64,000 nucleotides of DNA from Streptomyces ochraceiscleroticus (GCF_000720485.1 NZ_JOAX01000013.1:248001-312000); one strand, 5' to 3'. Shown: positions 7,947-16,414, counted from the first letter of the stretch. Made by a program: numbers and translations. The notes: a model not told the origin generated them from the letters alone.

Positions 7947-8387
7947 ATGCTGATGCGCACCGATCCCTTCCGTGAGCTGGACCGGCTCACCCAGCAGCTC
8001 CTCGGCAGCAACCCGTCCGGCACCTGGTCCCGGCCCTCGGCGATGCCGATGGACGCCTACCGCGAAGGCGACGAGTACGTGATCGCCCTCGACCTGCCCG
8101 GCGTCGACCCCGAGGCCATCGACATCGACGTCGAGCGGAACATGCTGACCGTGAAGGCCGAGCGCCGGCCCGTCACCAAGAGCGACAGGGTCCAGGTCGA
8201 ACTCTCCGAGCGGCCCCTGGGTGTCTTCTCCCGCCAGGTGATGCTCGCCGACTCCCTGGACACCGAGCACATCAACGCCGACTACGACGCGGGCGTCCTC
8301 ACCGTGCGCATCCCGATCGCCGAGCGCGCCAAGCCGCGCAAGATCTCCGTCGGCGCAGGCTCGGGACGCAAGGAGATCAGCGGCTGA
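7947..8387 (+). CDS. Small heat-shock protein, Hsp20/alpha-crystallin family
   Basis: A 146-residue protein beginning [19 protein letters not shown]. The start at 7947 is preferred because ACGGAGG lies about 9 bases upstream; an in-frame ATG at 7905 would add leader sequence. The alpha-crystallin domain spans about residues 35-125, with [19 protein letters not shown], then [16 protein letters not shown] and the conserved GVLTVRIPI near the C-terminus. Hsp20 proteins form oligomers that hold unfolding proteins without ATP. It is divergent from the HSP18-type regulator and followed by a strong hairpin, so it is probably transcribed alone. Confidence 0.93.
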   Translation: MLMRTDPFRELDRLTQQLLGSNPSGTWSRPSAMPMDAYREGDEYVIALDLPGVDPEAIDIDVERNMLTVKAERRPVTKSDRVQVELSERPLGVFSRQVMLADSLDTEHINADYDAGVLTVRIPIAERAKPRKISVGAGSGRKEISG

Positions 8388-8407
8388 GGCCAGTCCTCGA
8401 CGCTGCA

Positions 8408-8451
8408 GCGGAGGACGGGGCTCTGGCGCTCCCGCACGCCCCGTCCTCCGC
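8408..8451 (+). terminator. Hairpin terminator after hsp20 gene
   Basis: A 13-bp perfect stem, GCGGAGGACGGGG paired with CCCCGTCCTCCGC, with an 18-base loop, begins 20 bp after the heat-shock stop codon. There is no U-tract, as is usual in Streptomyces. Confidence 0.85.
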
Positions 8452-8652
8452 CACCTGCAACAAGCGGTCTCCAGTAGGCGGTCTTTCGTGGAAGGGAAAG
8501 AGGAAGGAGGCGTGCAGCCAAGAAGGCAGCACCTCACCCTCGCGGTGGCGGAGGGCGGGCTGATCTCTCCCCTTCGACCCCTGACCCTCCCCGCCGCCCC
8601 ACGACCCACGCACGTACGACGTACGGACCGATGAACGGAAGAGGGGATCGCG

Positions 8653-9078
8653 GTGGTCATGCAGCGAGAAGCATTCCTGAACCAGGTACAAGAACGCGGT
8701 GAGTACCCGACCCGTACGGAGGCCGAACGGGCGGCGCGCATCGTCCTGGCGCTGCTGGGTGCTCACCTGGTGGGCGAGGTGCGGGCCGAGCTGGCCGCCC
8801 GGCTCCCGGAGACCTTCGCCCTGATCCTGCTGAACCCGCTGCAGGCCGCCGAACCCCTCTCCCCGGAGCGGTTCGTACGTGCCACTGCAGCGTGGATCGA
8901 AGGGGCCACCGAGCAGACCGCGACCTGGGACATCGGCGCTGTACTCAGCGTCGCCGCGGATGCGGCCGGCGAGGAGCTCACCCAGCGCATCCTGCTCCAG
9001 CTCCCCCCGGGATACGACCTGCTCTTCGGCCGCCCCCAGGACACCACCGCCCCCGAACACAGCCCACCGAACCGGTGA
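8653..9078 (+). CDS. DUF2267 domain protein (first of two)
   Basis: A 141-residue protein; GTG 8653 and ATG 8659 are both possible, with GAGGGGA a few bases upstream. The DUF2267 signature covers most of it: FLNQVQERGEYPTRTEAERA, LLGAHLVGEVRAELAARLPE and a final block ELTQRILLQLPPGYDLLFGRP. The function of the family is not established. It is followed 88 bp downstream by a paralogue of the same length, so the pair arose by tandem duplication and is probably co-transcribed. Confidence 0.85.
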   Translation: MVMQREAFLNQVQERGEYPTRTEAERAARIVLALLGAHLVGEVRAELAARLPETFALILLNPLQAAEPLSPERFVRATAAWIEGATEQTATWDIGAVLSVAADAAGEELTQRILLQLPPGYDLLFGRPQDTTAPEHSPPNR

Positions 9079-9166
9079 GCCGGCCCGTCCAGCACCGGCG
9101 TCCCGACCGTCACCGGCCGACCGCCACCAGAACAATCCCCTTATCGAGAAAGGCACTTATCCACCG

Positions 9167-9601
9167 ATGCAGCCCCCCTCGCAGCAGGTCGTGAGCACGC
9201 CGGCACTGTCCTACACGCAGATGCTGGAGCGCGTCCGCTACGACGGCGCCTACCCCACCCGCGAACGAGCCGAAGAGGTCACCTCGGCCGTACTGGCCGC
9301 CCTCGGCCGGCGGGTCACCGGCGAGGAGCGCGTCGAACTCGCCGCCCGCCTGCCCCACCAGGCCGCGCAGATCTTCACCGCGCAGATACCCGAAACCGAC
9401 TCGCTGACCGGCTGGCATTTCATCAAGGACCTCGCTGCCCGCACAGGCGGCACCCTGGCCACCACGCGCTGGGACGCCGGCTCCGTCCTCGGCGTCGTCG
9501 CCCACCTGGCCGGATCCGACCTGCTCGACCGCATCCTCGCCCAACTCCCCTCCGGCTACGCCATCCTCTTCGGCCGCGCGGAATTGGTTCAGGCCGCCTG
9601 A
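9167..9601 (+). CDS. DUF2267 domain protein (second of two)
   Basis: A 144-residue protein from ATG 9167, with a weak GAGAAAGG ribosome site. It shares the full pattern of its neighbour: YTQMLERVRYDGAYPTRERAEE, LGRRVTGEERVELAARLPHQ and LLDRILAQLPSGYAILFGRA. By eye the two are about half identical over the domain, so the duplication is not recent. An extension in the same frame back to 8879 overlaps the previous gene and is not real. Confidence 0.83.
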   Translation: MQPPSQQVVSTPALSYTQMLERVRYDGAYPTRERAEEVTSAVLAALGRRVTGEERVELAARLPHQAAQIFTAQIPETDSLTGWHFIKDLAARTGGTLATTRWDAGSVLGVVAHLAGSDLLDRILAQLPSGYAILFGRAELVQAA

Positions 9602-10188
9602 CGGAAGCTCCGATCCCACCGAGCCGGGTACGGCCGCTGAAGCGCCTCGTCGAGAATGCCTGTCGTATCCATGGCGAGGACGGCAGGCGAGGCGCCACGG
9701 GGGCGACGGCTTCGCGCTCAAGTCCTCCCGGCCCCCGGCCCGGAGGAGTCCGGCACCCTCATGGTGCGCGCCGAGATCCCCGAACAGTCTCTTCGCCCCC
9801 GGCGGCGGGCCGGGGGCGAAGAGTGTGTATCCGCCGGCTGCGCCCGGACCGGTTCAGCTCACGGGTTTGTGGTCCTGGAGGGTCCTTGGACACCTCAGCC
9901 GCAGCTCATCGAGTCTGCGCGGAAGCCCGCTGAACCGGCTTGCGTTGAGCCACTCCCGTGCCCGGGACGGACGCCTGCGCATCCTCGAGCGGGCAGGTCT
10001 CGCTCTCCTCGAAGTCCGGAGCCCGGAAGGGGTTCGTCGTCGGAGGCAGCGAAGCTGAGGTGGCGTAGCGGGGCGCCCCTTCCGGAGCGGAGAACAGCGA
10101 GGTCAGGTCGATGAGAGGTCTCCCATTCGTGACAAGGACATGGCAGGTCTAGCGTGCTGTGACCGGGTCAGCGGTCGGGTCAGCGGTC
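9602..10188. other. Intergenic region with a terminator hairpin; no gene seen
   Basis: Frames here have low-complexity, Arg/Pro/Ser-rich translations and no ribosome sites, so I call no gene. The only structure found is the strong hairpin at 9789-9823. Confidence 0.45.
9789..9823 (+). terminator. 15-bp perfect hairpin
   Basis: CTCTTCGCCCCCGGC (9789-9803) pairs perfectly with 9809-9823 around a 5-base loop. It lies about 190 bp after the second DUF2267 gene and could end that transcript; its symmetry would also serve a transcript from the other strand. Confidence 0.8.
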
Positions 10189-10410
10189 TTACAGCTTGCT
10201 CATCTTGGCGTACGGGCTCATGATCCGTTCTTGCGCCGAAGCGAAATCCACGAGCACCGCGATCCCGTCCTCGATGCCGATCACGCGGCCGAGGCCGTAC
10301 ACATCGTGTGTGACCCGGTCGCCCACGACGAACTGCTTGAGAGGCAGTGTCGCCGGGGCCTTGAAGGGGCTGGTAGGCAAATGCCGTTTACGTGCGGCTG
10401 GCTTTGTCAT
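10189..10410 (-). CDS. Conserved small protein with an SH3/Tudor-like core
   Basis: A 73-residue protein. After a basic N-terminus (MTKPAARKRH) it reads FVVGDRVTHDVYGLGRVIGI, then EDGIAVLVDFASAQERIMSP. The GDRV-H-YGLG-V pattern followed by a short beta-strand resembles the Tudor/SH3-like fold at the N-terminus of CarD and the C-terminus of UvrD helicases, which contact RNA polymerase. That makes a role at RNA polymerase or DNA possible, but it is only a fold-level guess. No operon partner is evident. Confidence 0.72.
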   Translation of the reverse strand: MTKPAARKRHLPTSPFKAPATLPLKQFVVGDRVTHDVYGLGRVIGIEDGIAVLVDFASAQERIMSPYAKMSKL

Positions 10411-10556
10411 TACTACCAGTATGCACCTGACCCGCTGAGTGAACAGCCTCAGGGCCTTCCGTTCCTCGTCCGGGTGCGTGCGGCTGCGACCTCGCAGGAG
10501 GATTCCGCTTCACCGTCCTGCAGGTCCGAACGCGCCAAACGCGGTCATGCCTCGGA

Positions 10557-11009
10557 TCACTGAGGGGAGACCTTGTGGACGGTGGTGTCGTCGGGGTCCA
10601 GCCGGCGCCCGTCCGCGGACAGTACTTCCAGCGCGCGGAGGCGATGCCCCTCTCGGCGGTCGACCAACTCCGAGTGGGGTTCGTCGGGGGCGAAGAAGTG
10701 CTGTTCGCCCCACTGCCGCAGTGCCACGATGACGGGGAAGAGCGCCTTGCCCTTCGGAGTCAGTACGTACTCGCGGTAGGCGCTGCCGTCCGAGGCGGGG
10801 ACGGATTCGAGGACGCCGCCGGCGACCAGGGTGCGCAGCCGCGCGGTGAGGATGTTCTTGGCCACGCCGAGGCTGCGCTGGAACTCCCCGAAGCGCCGGC
10901 TTCCGTCGAAGGCGTCCCGCACGATCAGCAGGGACCACCAGTCGCCGATCGCGTCCACCGACCGGGCGACGGGGCATTCGCTGTCGTCGAAGCGAGTCCT
11001 GGTCACCAT
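10557..11009 (-). CDS. HxlR-family transcriptional regulator
   Basis: A 150-residue protein beginning MVTRTRFDDSECPVARSVD. The ATG at 11009 is chosen because GTGGAGGAC lies 4-10 bases upstream. The HxlR winged helix is clear: CPVARSVDAIGDWWSLLIVR, RRFGEFQRSLGVAKNILTAR, LRTLVAGGVLESV and the wing YREYVLTPKGKALFPV. It is divergent from an MFS transporter with about 100 bp between start codons, the usual layout for a local regulator and its exporter. The Cys at residue 12 matches the redox-sensitive Cys of some HxlR members such as HypR, so an aldehyde or oxidant signal is possible. Confidence 0.88.
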   Translation of the reverse strand: MVTRTRFDDSECPVARSVDAIGDWWSLLIVRDAFDGSRRFGEFQRSLGVAKNILTARLRTLVAGGVLESVPASDGSAYREYVLTPKGKALFPVIVALRQWGEQHFFAPDEPHSELVDRREGHRLRALEVLSADGRRLDPDDTTVHKVSPQ

Positions 11010-11111
11010 GGCGTCCTCCACCCTCACAACGGTTGCAACATGCTACCAAAAGGGCTACTGTCGCCGTCATTCTTGGTGGCAAGTTGAAACCAGATGGGTG
11101 GGGGAGTGCCG

Positions 11112-12392
11112 ATGCCCGGCAACGGCGAGGCCGTGACACGACGGAACCGGACACGATCGACCGAGGCCCGAAGCGGGGAAGGTCCCGCGTCCGTCCTCCC
11201 CCGTGGCGTCGTCATACTGTTCGCCGTCGCCTGCGGGGCCGCGGTGGCCAACGTCTACTTCTCCCAGCCGCTCCTGGTGACCATGGGCCACGACCTCGCC
11301 ATGAGCCCGGCACTTGTCGGCAGCGTGGTCACCCTCACGCATGTCGGATACGGGCTGGGACTCTTCTTCCTCGTGCCGCTGGGCGACGTGGCCGACCGCA
11401 GGCGGCTCATCGTGGCCCAACTGCTGCTCCTGGTAGGGGCGCTGGCCGTCGTGGCCGCCGCCCACACAGCGGCGATGCTGCTCGCGGGCATGGCCGCGAC
11501 GGGCCTTCTCGCCGTCGTCACACAGACGCTGGTGGCCTTCGCGGCATCACTGGCCCCTCCCGCCGGACGCGGCCGGGTCGTCGGCCTGGTCACCAGCGGC
11601 GTGGTCACCGGAATCCTGCTCGCCCGCACCGCATCCGGCCTCATCGCCGATCTCGGGGGCTGGCGCTCCGTCTACCTCGCCTCGGCGTCGCTCACCGCGC
11701 TGCTCGCGCTGATCCTGTACCGAGTGCTGCCGCGCCACAGTGACGCTCCGCCGACAACACTGCGTTATAGACAGCTCCTGCGCTCCACGATCACCCTGTT
11801 CGCACGGGAACAACTGCTGCGGCTCCGGGCCCTGTTCGGCCTGCTGATCTTCGCCGCCTTCAGCACCTTGTGGAGCAGCGTCGCGCTGCCGCTCAGCGAG
11901 GCCCCGTACTTCCTGCCCCACAGCGCGATCGGGGCGCTGGGGTTGGTCGGTGTCGCCGGCGCCCTGGCCGCGACCGCGGCGGGCCGCCTGAACGACCGCG
12001 GACTCTCCCGGCGGACCACCGGCATCGCCCTGGCGCTGCTCGCCGCCTCGTGGCTGCCCCTGGCCTTCACCCGCAGCTCGCTCTGGGCCCTGGTCGTCGG
12101 GGTGATTCTGCTCGACCTCGCCGTGCAGGCGGTCCATGTCACCAACCAGACCCTGATCTACACACTGCACCCGGACGCGGGCAGCCGGCTGATCGGCGGA
12201 AACATGGTCTTCTACTCGATCGGCAGCGCCACCGGCGCCATCGCCGCGACCGCCCTCTACACGGTGGCCGGCTGGGGCGCCGTGTGCGTACTGGGCGCCG
12301 CATTCAGCTGCCTCGGGCTCGCGCTGTGGGCGTTCACTCGACACGGTACGGCGGACCCCGCCGCCAGGGTGGCCCCTCGCAGCGAAGCCTGA
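11112..12392 (+). CDS. MFS transporter, drug/metabolite efflux type
   Basis: About 426 residues from ATG 11112 (MPGNGEAVTRR), with GGGGGAG just upstream; an ATG at 11094 is the alternative. After a charged N-terminus there are twelve hydrophobic segments, beginning VVILFAVACGAAVANVYFSQ. The loop between segments 2 and 3 has the MFS motif-A form GDVADRRRLI. A second copy-like signature, GRLNDRGLSRRTTG, follows the central loop. The pattern fits the AraJ/Bcr-like DHA efflux group. The neighbouring divergent HxlR gene probably controls it. Substrate unknown. Confidence 0.87.
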   Translation: MPGNGEAVTRRNRTRSTEARSGEGPASVLPRGVVILFAVACGAAVANVYFSQPLLVTMGHDLAMSPALVGSVVTLTHVGYGLGLFFLVPLGDVADRRRLIVAQLLLLVGALAVVAAAHTAAMLLAGMAATGLLAVVTQTLVAFAASLAPPAGRGRVVGLVTSGVVTGILLARTASGLIADLGGWRSVYLASASLTALLALILYRVLPRHSDAPPTTLRYRQLLRSTITLFAREQLLRLRALFGLLIFAAFSTLWSSVALPLSEAPYFLPHSAIGALGLVGVAGALAATAAGRLNDRGLSRRTTGIALALLAASWLPLAFTRSSLWALVVGVILLDLAVQAVHVTNQTLIYTLHPDAGSRLIGGNMVFYSIGSATGAIAATALYTVAGWGAVCVLGAAFSCLGLALWAFTRHGTADPAARVAPRSEA

Positions 12393-12470
12393 TCGTTGCC
12401 TGAGCCTTCTCATCGAACGTTGCGTGAAGGCCACGCCACTGGCGTAGGAGGCGTGTTGGACTCGAAGGGC

Positions 12471-12495
12471 GCCCCGCCGGTCGGACCGGCGGGGC
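12471..12495. terminator. Bidirectional terminator between convergent MFS and VWA genes
   Basis: GCCCCGCCGGT and ACCGGCGGGGC form a perfect 11-bp stem with a 3-base loop. It sits between the stop codons of two convergent genes (12392 and 12509) and can end both transcripts. Confidence 0.85.
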
Positions 12496-12508
12496 CGGCT
12501 GCGAGGCG

Positions 12509-13549
12509 TCAGATCATCAGCAGGAGCCGCGTGTGCGGTACGAGCTTGCGGTTCACGCTGGTGCTCTGCACGAAGATCGTGAAGTCGTCATTGTGGTCCG
12601 GCTTGACGCGGACTTCCGCATCCGGCAGGCCGAGCAGGGCTCGGGCCTGCGGCCCCGTGTACACCCGGTCAGTCTTCTTCTCCAGTACCGCGATCTGCTT
12701 CCGTGCCTGGACCTTCTCCGACTTACTGAGCTGGTAGAACGCACACCCGGTGCGGTAAGTGTGTCCGCATTCGACGACCCAGTCCCGTATCGCCGCTGCA
12801 CGGGCCACCGGAATCAGCTGGTACTCCGACGGATTCACCGGAGCGAGGCCGGCTGCCTTGATGGTGTCCCTGTTGACCGCCTCGGCACCCGTGGAGAACA
12901 CCGCCCGCGATCCCCGGATGCCCTGGGCCCGGCCCACCATGAAGTTCTCGGTGGCCTGCTGGATGACCTGCCCGGCCTCCTCCAGACCCTGGGTGCTCGT
13001 GGCGTCCCAGATGGCAATGTTGTCCTTCGGGAAACCGCACTGCATCGCTTCGCGCTTGCCCATCTGGTCCGGCACGAGGACGGCCAGCGTCCAGTTGTCC
13101 TCCTGCGTCTGGCTCATCGTGGCCACGGCCTGCACCAGCTCCCGCGGATTGTTGGCAGGAGCATCCGGGCAGCGGTGACTTGCGTTCTCCTGTCCGTCGG
13201 TCAGCACGAACGTCAGGAAGCTGTGGTCGCCGTACAGTTGAGCGGTCTGCGCCAGCTCCCGCTGCGACTTCAGCGTGGCCGCCAGCAGAGCCGTCATCCC
13301 ACCGACCCGGTACAGCTGCTTCAGGGACGGCATCCGCAGCACGTCCTTGTCGTAGATGACGCACTCCACCTTGTCCGCGAAGACGTACACCGTGACACGG
13401 GTCTCCTGGTCGAGCTCCTTCGACCGGCGGGCCAGATAGGCAATCTGCTGGTCAGCGACCTCGACGACCTTGCGGCTCAGGTGTGACATGGACGAACTGG
13501 CGTCCAAGACAAGAGCAACGTGGTTGATGTAGTTCTGGGTTCCGGACAT
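12509..13549 (-). CDS. von Willebrand factor A-domain protein
   Basis: A 346-residue cytosolic protein from ATG 13549 (MSGTQNYINHVALVLDASSS), chosen because GAGGGGGAA lies upstream. The VWA fold fills residues about 10-200, with the metal-ion site motif DASSSMS near residue 16, T at GGMTALLAA and D at VLTDGQENASH. The C-terminal third (ARAAAIRDWVVECGHTYRTGCAFYQLSKSEKVQ) forms its own small domain and ends in a VRVKPDHNDDFTIFVQSTSV segment. VWA proteins usually mediate metal-dependent protein contacts. Similar proteins accompany tellurite-resistance and conflict systems in actinobacteria, but no such genes are adjacent here. Confidence 0.85.
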   Translation of the reverse strand: MSGTQNYINHVALVLDASSSMSHLSRKVVEVADQQIAYLARRSKELDQETRVTVYVFADKVECVIYDKDVLRMPSLKQLYRVGGMTALLAATLKSQRELAQTAQLYGDHSFLTFVLTDGQENASHRCPDAPANNPRELVQAVATMSQTQEDNWTLAVLVPDQMGKREAMQCGFPKDNIAIWDATSTQGLEEAGQVIQQATENFMVGRAQGIRGSRAVFSTGAEAVNRDTIKAAGLAPVNPSEYQLIPVARAAAIRDWVVECGHTYRTGCAFYQLSKSEKVQARKQIAVLEKKTDRVYTGPQARALLGLPDAEVRVKPDHNDDFTIFVQSTSVNRKLVPHTRLLLMI

Positions 13550-13960
13550 GAGTGTTCCCCCTCTTCCCACTGGATGCTCCTAGCCTCTCACCCACCACTG
13601 ACAATCGATCTTGAACGAGAGGCTGGCGGCCGGGCCTCCCTCCAGGGACGCACCCGACCCTGGGCCGCGACGGTGCCGTACGTGGTGGGGTGGGAGGGGG
13701 AAGCTCTTCAGCAGAGACCGTGTCACCGGGGACATCGGGGAACATCACGGAACACCCGGTGTCCCAGCCCCAGTCGCACAGCGCCCGCGCAGCCTCGACC
13801 GAACCGCCGTGGCCGCGCTGACAACTGATCGCCCCATCAGCGGCGGCCAGCGAATACCCCAGCTCGGCCGGCCCCCCCAGAAGGAGCTGGAGCTGCCCTA
13901 AATCCGGTTGGCTGGAGTCGCCCGATCGGCCAAGCTGGGCCCATGCTTCGCAGAATCATG

Positions 13961-14269
13961 TTCGTACAGCTCAAAACGGGCTACGACACCGACCGCGGAC
14001 CCTCGTGGATCGGGTGGGTGGACTTCTCCAAGTCCTGGAAGACGGCCTACTTCCACGGGCGGACCCTGCGGCGTGGCACGGGGCTCGGCTTGCCCGACGC
14101 CAACTTCTACGACGTCGCAACCAACGAGGATTTCTGGATCTCTGGACCGAAACGCGACCGGAGCGATACCCGGTACGGCCCGGAAGGACCGACCGTAGAG
14201 GACGACGCCGCGGACGCCTACCGCGCGTTTCTCCAGGGCGCGCCACTTCCTGGCCGGGAGGACGGCTGA
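13961..14269 (+). CDS. Conserved hypothetical protein
   Basis: A 102-residue protein from ATG 13961 (MFVQLKTGYDTDRGPSWIGW); an ATG at 13943 is an alternative. It has a compact run of aromatic and basic residues (VDFSKSWKTAYFHGRTLRR), then GLGLPDANFYDVATNEDFWISGPKRDRSDTRYG. The pattern is that of a small soluble beta-rich domain conserved in Streptomyces. No signal peptide, cysteine motif or catalytic signature is seen and no function can be assigned. Confidence 0.72.
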   Translation, partial: FVQLKTGYDTDRGPSWIGWVDFSKSWKTAYFHGRTLRRGTGLGLPDANFYDVATNEDFWISGPKRDRSDTRYGPEGPTVEDDAADAYRAFLQGAPLPGREDG

Positions 14270-14721
14270 GGCCCGTCCGTGGGCAGGGAAGGTGCGCCCC
14301 CGTGCCGTGGATATTGATGAAGTGGTCGCCGCCGCCTTCGTAGGTTTTGCAGTCCGGCGCACACCGTCCCCTCTCCGAACTGCCTGTTCGCGCCTCCCTG
14401 TTGGGTCGAGAGAGTGAATGGTCAGCCCGTCTGTCAGGCTCGGCCTGCTGAAGATGCATCTCGGCGGGGCCGGGAGGCCCAAGTCGACCGCGCGCAGGGG
14501 AGCCCGCATGCAACATCGGTAGAACCGTTGGTGGCCCGCTGGACGACCGTCCCGCAGGGACCGGTTACATGGTGGCTCCTGCGGTGGACCTTTCTCCGCT
14601 CTGGCGAGATACAGGTCTCGATCAATCACCGGACAGGCGAAGGCATCAGTCCTTGATCCTCGGCTCATACCCGTGACGCACAGGGGTCTGGCCTCCGGTG
14701 TGCAGGCACCGTGAACGAAGT
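14270..14721. other. Intergenic stretch, no gene identified
   Basis: An open frame at about 14414-14656 has a partly protein-like C-terminus (GPVTWWLLRWTFLRSGEIQV) but no recognisable domain or good ribosome site. It may be a relic of mobile DNA, given the transposase remnant immediately downstream. Confidence 0.35.
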
Positions 14722-14970
14722 ACGGCCGCAGTGGGGTGAGCTGTTGTTCTCCTCGGTGGAGGGCGTGTGCGTGGAAGCCGTCGAGGTGTCTGACACGGTC
14801 GTCCGGGGCGACGCCCGGACGACCGCCAGCCGAGCGGCCTGCCCGGGAGACGGTTGCTGGTCGGGCCGAATACATGGCTCCTACCTGCGGTTCCCTCGTG
14901 ATCGCCAGCGGTCGGCAAGTTCGTCGTGGTGTCGCTCACGCGCCCGAGACCGTGCCCTGGTGACGTGATC
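14722..14970 (+). pseudogene. N-terminal remnant of an ISL3-family transposase
   Basis: The frame reads LLFSSVEGVCVEAVEVSDTV, then ACPGDGCWSGRIHGSYLRFP. This matches the N-terminal zinc-ribbon region of ISL3-type transposases (CPxC...RVHG). After FPRD the reading shifts: the expected PAVGKFVVVSL occurs in the next frame at about 14908-14940. The second Cys of the zinc pair is also altered. The rest of the transposase, including the DDE domain, is absent. Confidence 0.65.
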
Positions 14971-14997
14971 GGTCCTGGATATGGAACAGACACTCAC

Positions 14998-15127
14998 CTT
15001 GAGTTTTAACCTCAGATGGCTCGTCCCGTCTCCGCGGTATCCGCCGCCGATTCCGCCCGGCTCAGGGCGGACGCCAAGAGAGCCGAGGCATGGTCGCGCT
15101 GGAGCGAGGAGCCGATCGAAGGTCAAA
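14998..15127. repeat. Left arm of a long interrupted inverted repeat
   Basis: Three blocks match the right arm (16203-16414) in reverse: 14998-15015 with 16397-16414 (18 of 18), 15025-15065 with 16342-16383 (all but two positions by eye, plus one extra C), and 15097-15127 with 16203-16233. The arms enclose the SnoaL-like and TetR genes. Confidence 0.88.
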
Positions 15128-15144
15128 ACCCAAGCCGGGAGCGG

Positions 15145-15531
15145 TCAGACGAAGAAGGCGTTCATCCCGGGCACGTCGGAGAGATAGGTCTCGATACTCG
15201 CGATCTTTCCGTCGCGGAGCCGGCAGACCGTGGCCAGGTATTCGTCCAGCACAGCGTCCTCCCGGTGCGCGGTGTTGTGCAGGGAGAGCGCCATGTTCTC
15301 CCTGCTGACCAGGAGATGCAGCAGCTCGAAGTCGAGGCCGTATGAGGCGATCCGCTGAGCGCGCTCCACCACTGCGTCGGCGCCGTCGGCTGTGCCGGAG
15401 ATGGTGTTGTCGCCGGGCAGGGTCCAGGTGACGTCGTCGTGCAGCAGGGCCCGGATGCCGTCCCAGTCGCCCGAGACAAGGGCCTGGTGGAAGGTGCGCC
15501 CGAGGGCGAGGGAGGCTTCGTTGGCGGACAT
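15145..15531 (-). CDS. SnoaL-like / NTF2-fold protein
   Basis: A 128-residue protein beginning MSANEASLALGRTFHQALVS. The SnoaL-like polyketide-cyclase/NTF2 fold is indicated by DWDGIRALLHDDVTWTLPGD, then DGADAVVERAQRIA and the final strands VLDEYLATVCRLRDGKIASIETYLSDVPGMNAFF. Members are ketosteroid-isomerase-like enzymes or ligand-binding proteins. GAAGGGA precedes the ATG. It is divergent from a TetR gene, and the spacer has twin operators, so expression is almost certainly controlled by that TetR protein. Both genes lie inside the long inverted arms. The ligand is unknown. Confidence 0.87.
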   Translation of the reverse strand: MSANEASLALGRTFHQALVSGDWDGIRALLHDDVTWTLPGDNTISGTADGADAVVERAQRIASYGLDFELLHLLVSRENMALSLHNTAHREDAVLDEYLATVCRLRDGKIASIETYLSDVPGMNAFFV

Positions 15532-15548
15532 GACATTCCCTTCGCAGT

Positions 15549-15619
15549 GCTAAAGCAGTGATCTCTGCTTTAGCGTGACCGTAAGCCCCTGCCCGCTAAA
15601 GCGCAACTCTTTGCTTTAG
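15549..15619. promoter_or_regulatory. Twin TetR operators, CTAAAGC-N10-GCTTTAG
   Basis: Two copies of the same dyad, CTAAAGC-N10-GCTTTAG, lie at 15550-15573 and 15596-15619, 46 bp apart. The first extends to a perfect 10-bp inverted repeat, GCTAAAGCAG at 15549 with CTGCTTTAGC ending at 15574. They fill the divergent spacer between the SnoaL-like and TetR genes; the second touches the TetR start. Repetition of the same dyad is strong evidence for a specific binding site. Confidence 0.85.
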
Positions 15620-15628
15620 GGTGGAGGG

Positions 15629-16207
15629 GTGAACGCTGACGCATCGCCGAAGCGGCCCGGCGGCCGCAGTAGCCACGTCCGTGCCGCCGTACACAGCGCC
15701 GTGGTCGCCCTGGTGGGCGAGCGCGGCGCCGACCAGGTGACCCTCCCCGCAGTGGCCAAGCGCGCGGGGGTCAACTCCAGCACCCTCTACCGGCGTTGGG
15801 GTACGCTCGCCGCGCTCCTGGCCGACGTCGCCAAGCACCGCGGCGACGTCGGCGCGCCCCCGCTCGTCGGCGACCTGCGCACCGACCTGGAGAACCAGGC
15901 GCTCTGGACACTGACGGAGCTCTCCCGGCCCGGTGGCATCGCGTTCTTCCGCGCCGAGGTCGCGCCCGACGTCGACGAGCGGCACGACGGATTGCGTGAA
16001 TGCCTGCGCAGGGTCAGCGAGCGCTTCCGCCCCGTCCTCGACGCGGCGCGGGAGCGCGGCGACGCGCCCCCGTCCCTGGAGCAGGTTCTGGATCGGATCG
16101 TTGCGCCGCTCTACTTCCGGGTGGTCTTCTCGATCCCCGGTACGGATGAGGCGTACGTCCGCGACCTTGTAGCGGAGCTGCTCGGGAAGCTCCCACTCGA
16201 GTCTTGA
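15629..16207 (+). CDS. TetR-family transcriptional regulator
   Basis: A 192-residue protein starting at GTG 15629. The N-terminal TetR helix-turn-helix is clear: VHSAVVALVGERGADQVTLPAVAKRAGVNSSTLYRRWGTLAALLADV. The C-terminal ligand domain (LRTDLENQALWTLTEL... RVVFSIPGTDEAYVRDLVAELLGKL) resembles the TetR_C_11/16 type. The start almost abuts its GGAGGGG, and the second operator overlaps the same bases, so autoregulation is expected. The stop codon at 16205-16207 lies within the right inverted arm, so the coding end and the repeat have evolved together. Confidence 0.9.
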   Translation: MNADASPKRPGGRSSHVRAAVHSAVVALVGERGADQVTLPAVAKRAGVNSSTLYRRWGTLAALLADVAKHRGDVGAPPLVGDLRTDLENQALWTLTELSRPGGIAFFRAEVAPDVDERHDGLRECLRRVSERFRPVLDAARERGDAPPSLEQVLDRIVAPLYFRVVFSIPGTDEAYVRDLVAELLGKLPLES

Positions 16208-16414
16208 ACTTCGCTCGGCTCCTCGCTCCAGCGGAACCCGCCCGGAGCCGCACACACCTCGGGCCCCGGAGGAAGAGGTTACGGAACACCTGCAGGACAG
16301 CCCGATGGCCCCATGCCGTTTCAGAACCTCTCGTCATCTGCCTGATCCGGGCGGAACCGGCGGCGGATACCGCGGAGACGGGGCCAGCAAGCCGACCTGA
16401 GGTTAAAACTCAAG
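16203..16414. repeat. Right arm of the long interrupted inverted repeat
   Basis: This arm is the reverse complement of 14998-15127 in three blocks, ending at CTGAGGTTAAAACTCAAG. It is about 80 bp longer than the left arm because of extra sequence at about 16234-16341 between the inner and middle blocks. No transposase is encoded in either arm. Confidence 0.88.

Noticed and set aside
9656..10114. 152-codon frame after the DUF2267 genes
   Set aside because: It runs through a perfect terminator hairpin and translates to Arg/Pro/Gly-rich sequence without a domain.
14414..14656. 80-codon frame with a protein-like end (WWLLRWTFLRSGE)
   Set aside because: No start signal or recognised family; it may be transposon debris, too weak to call.
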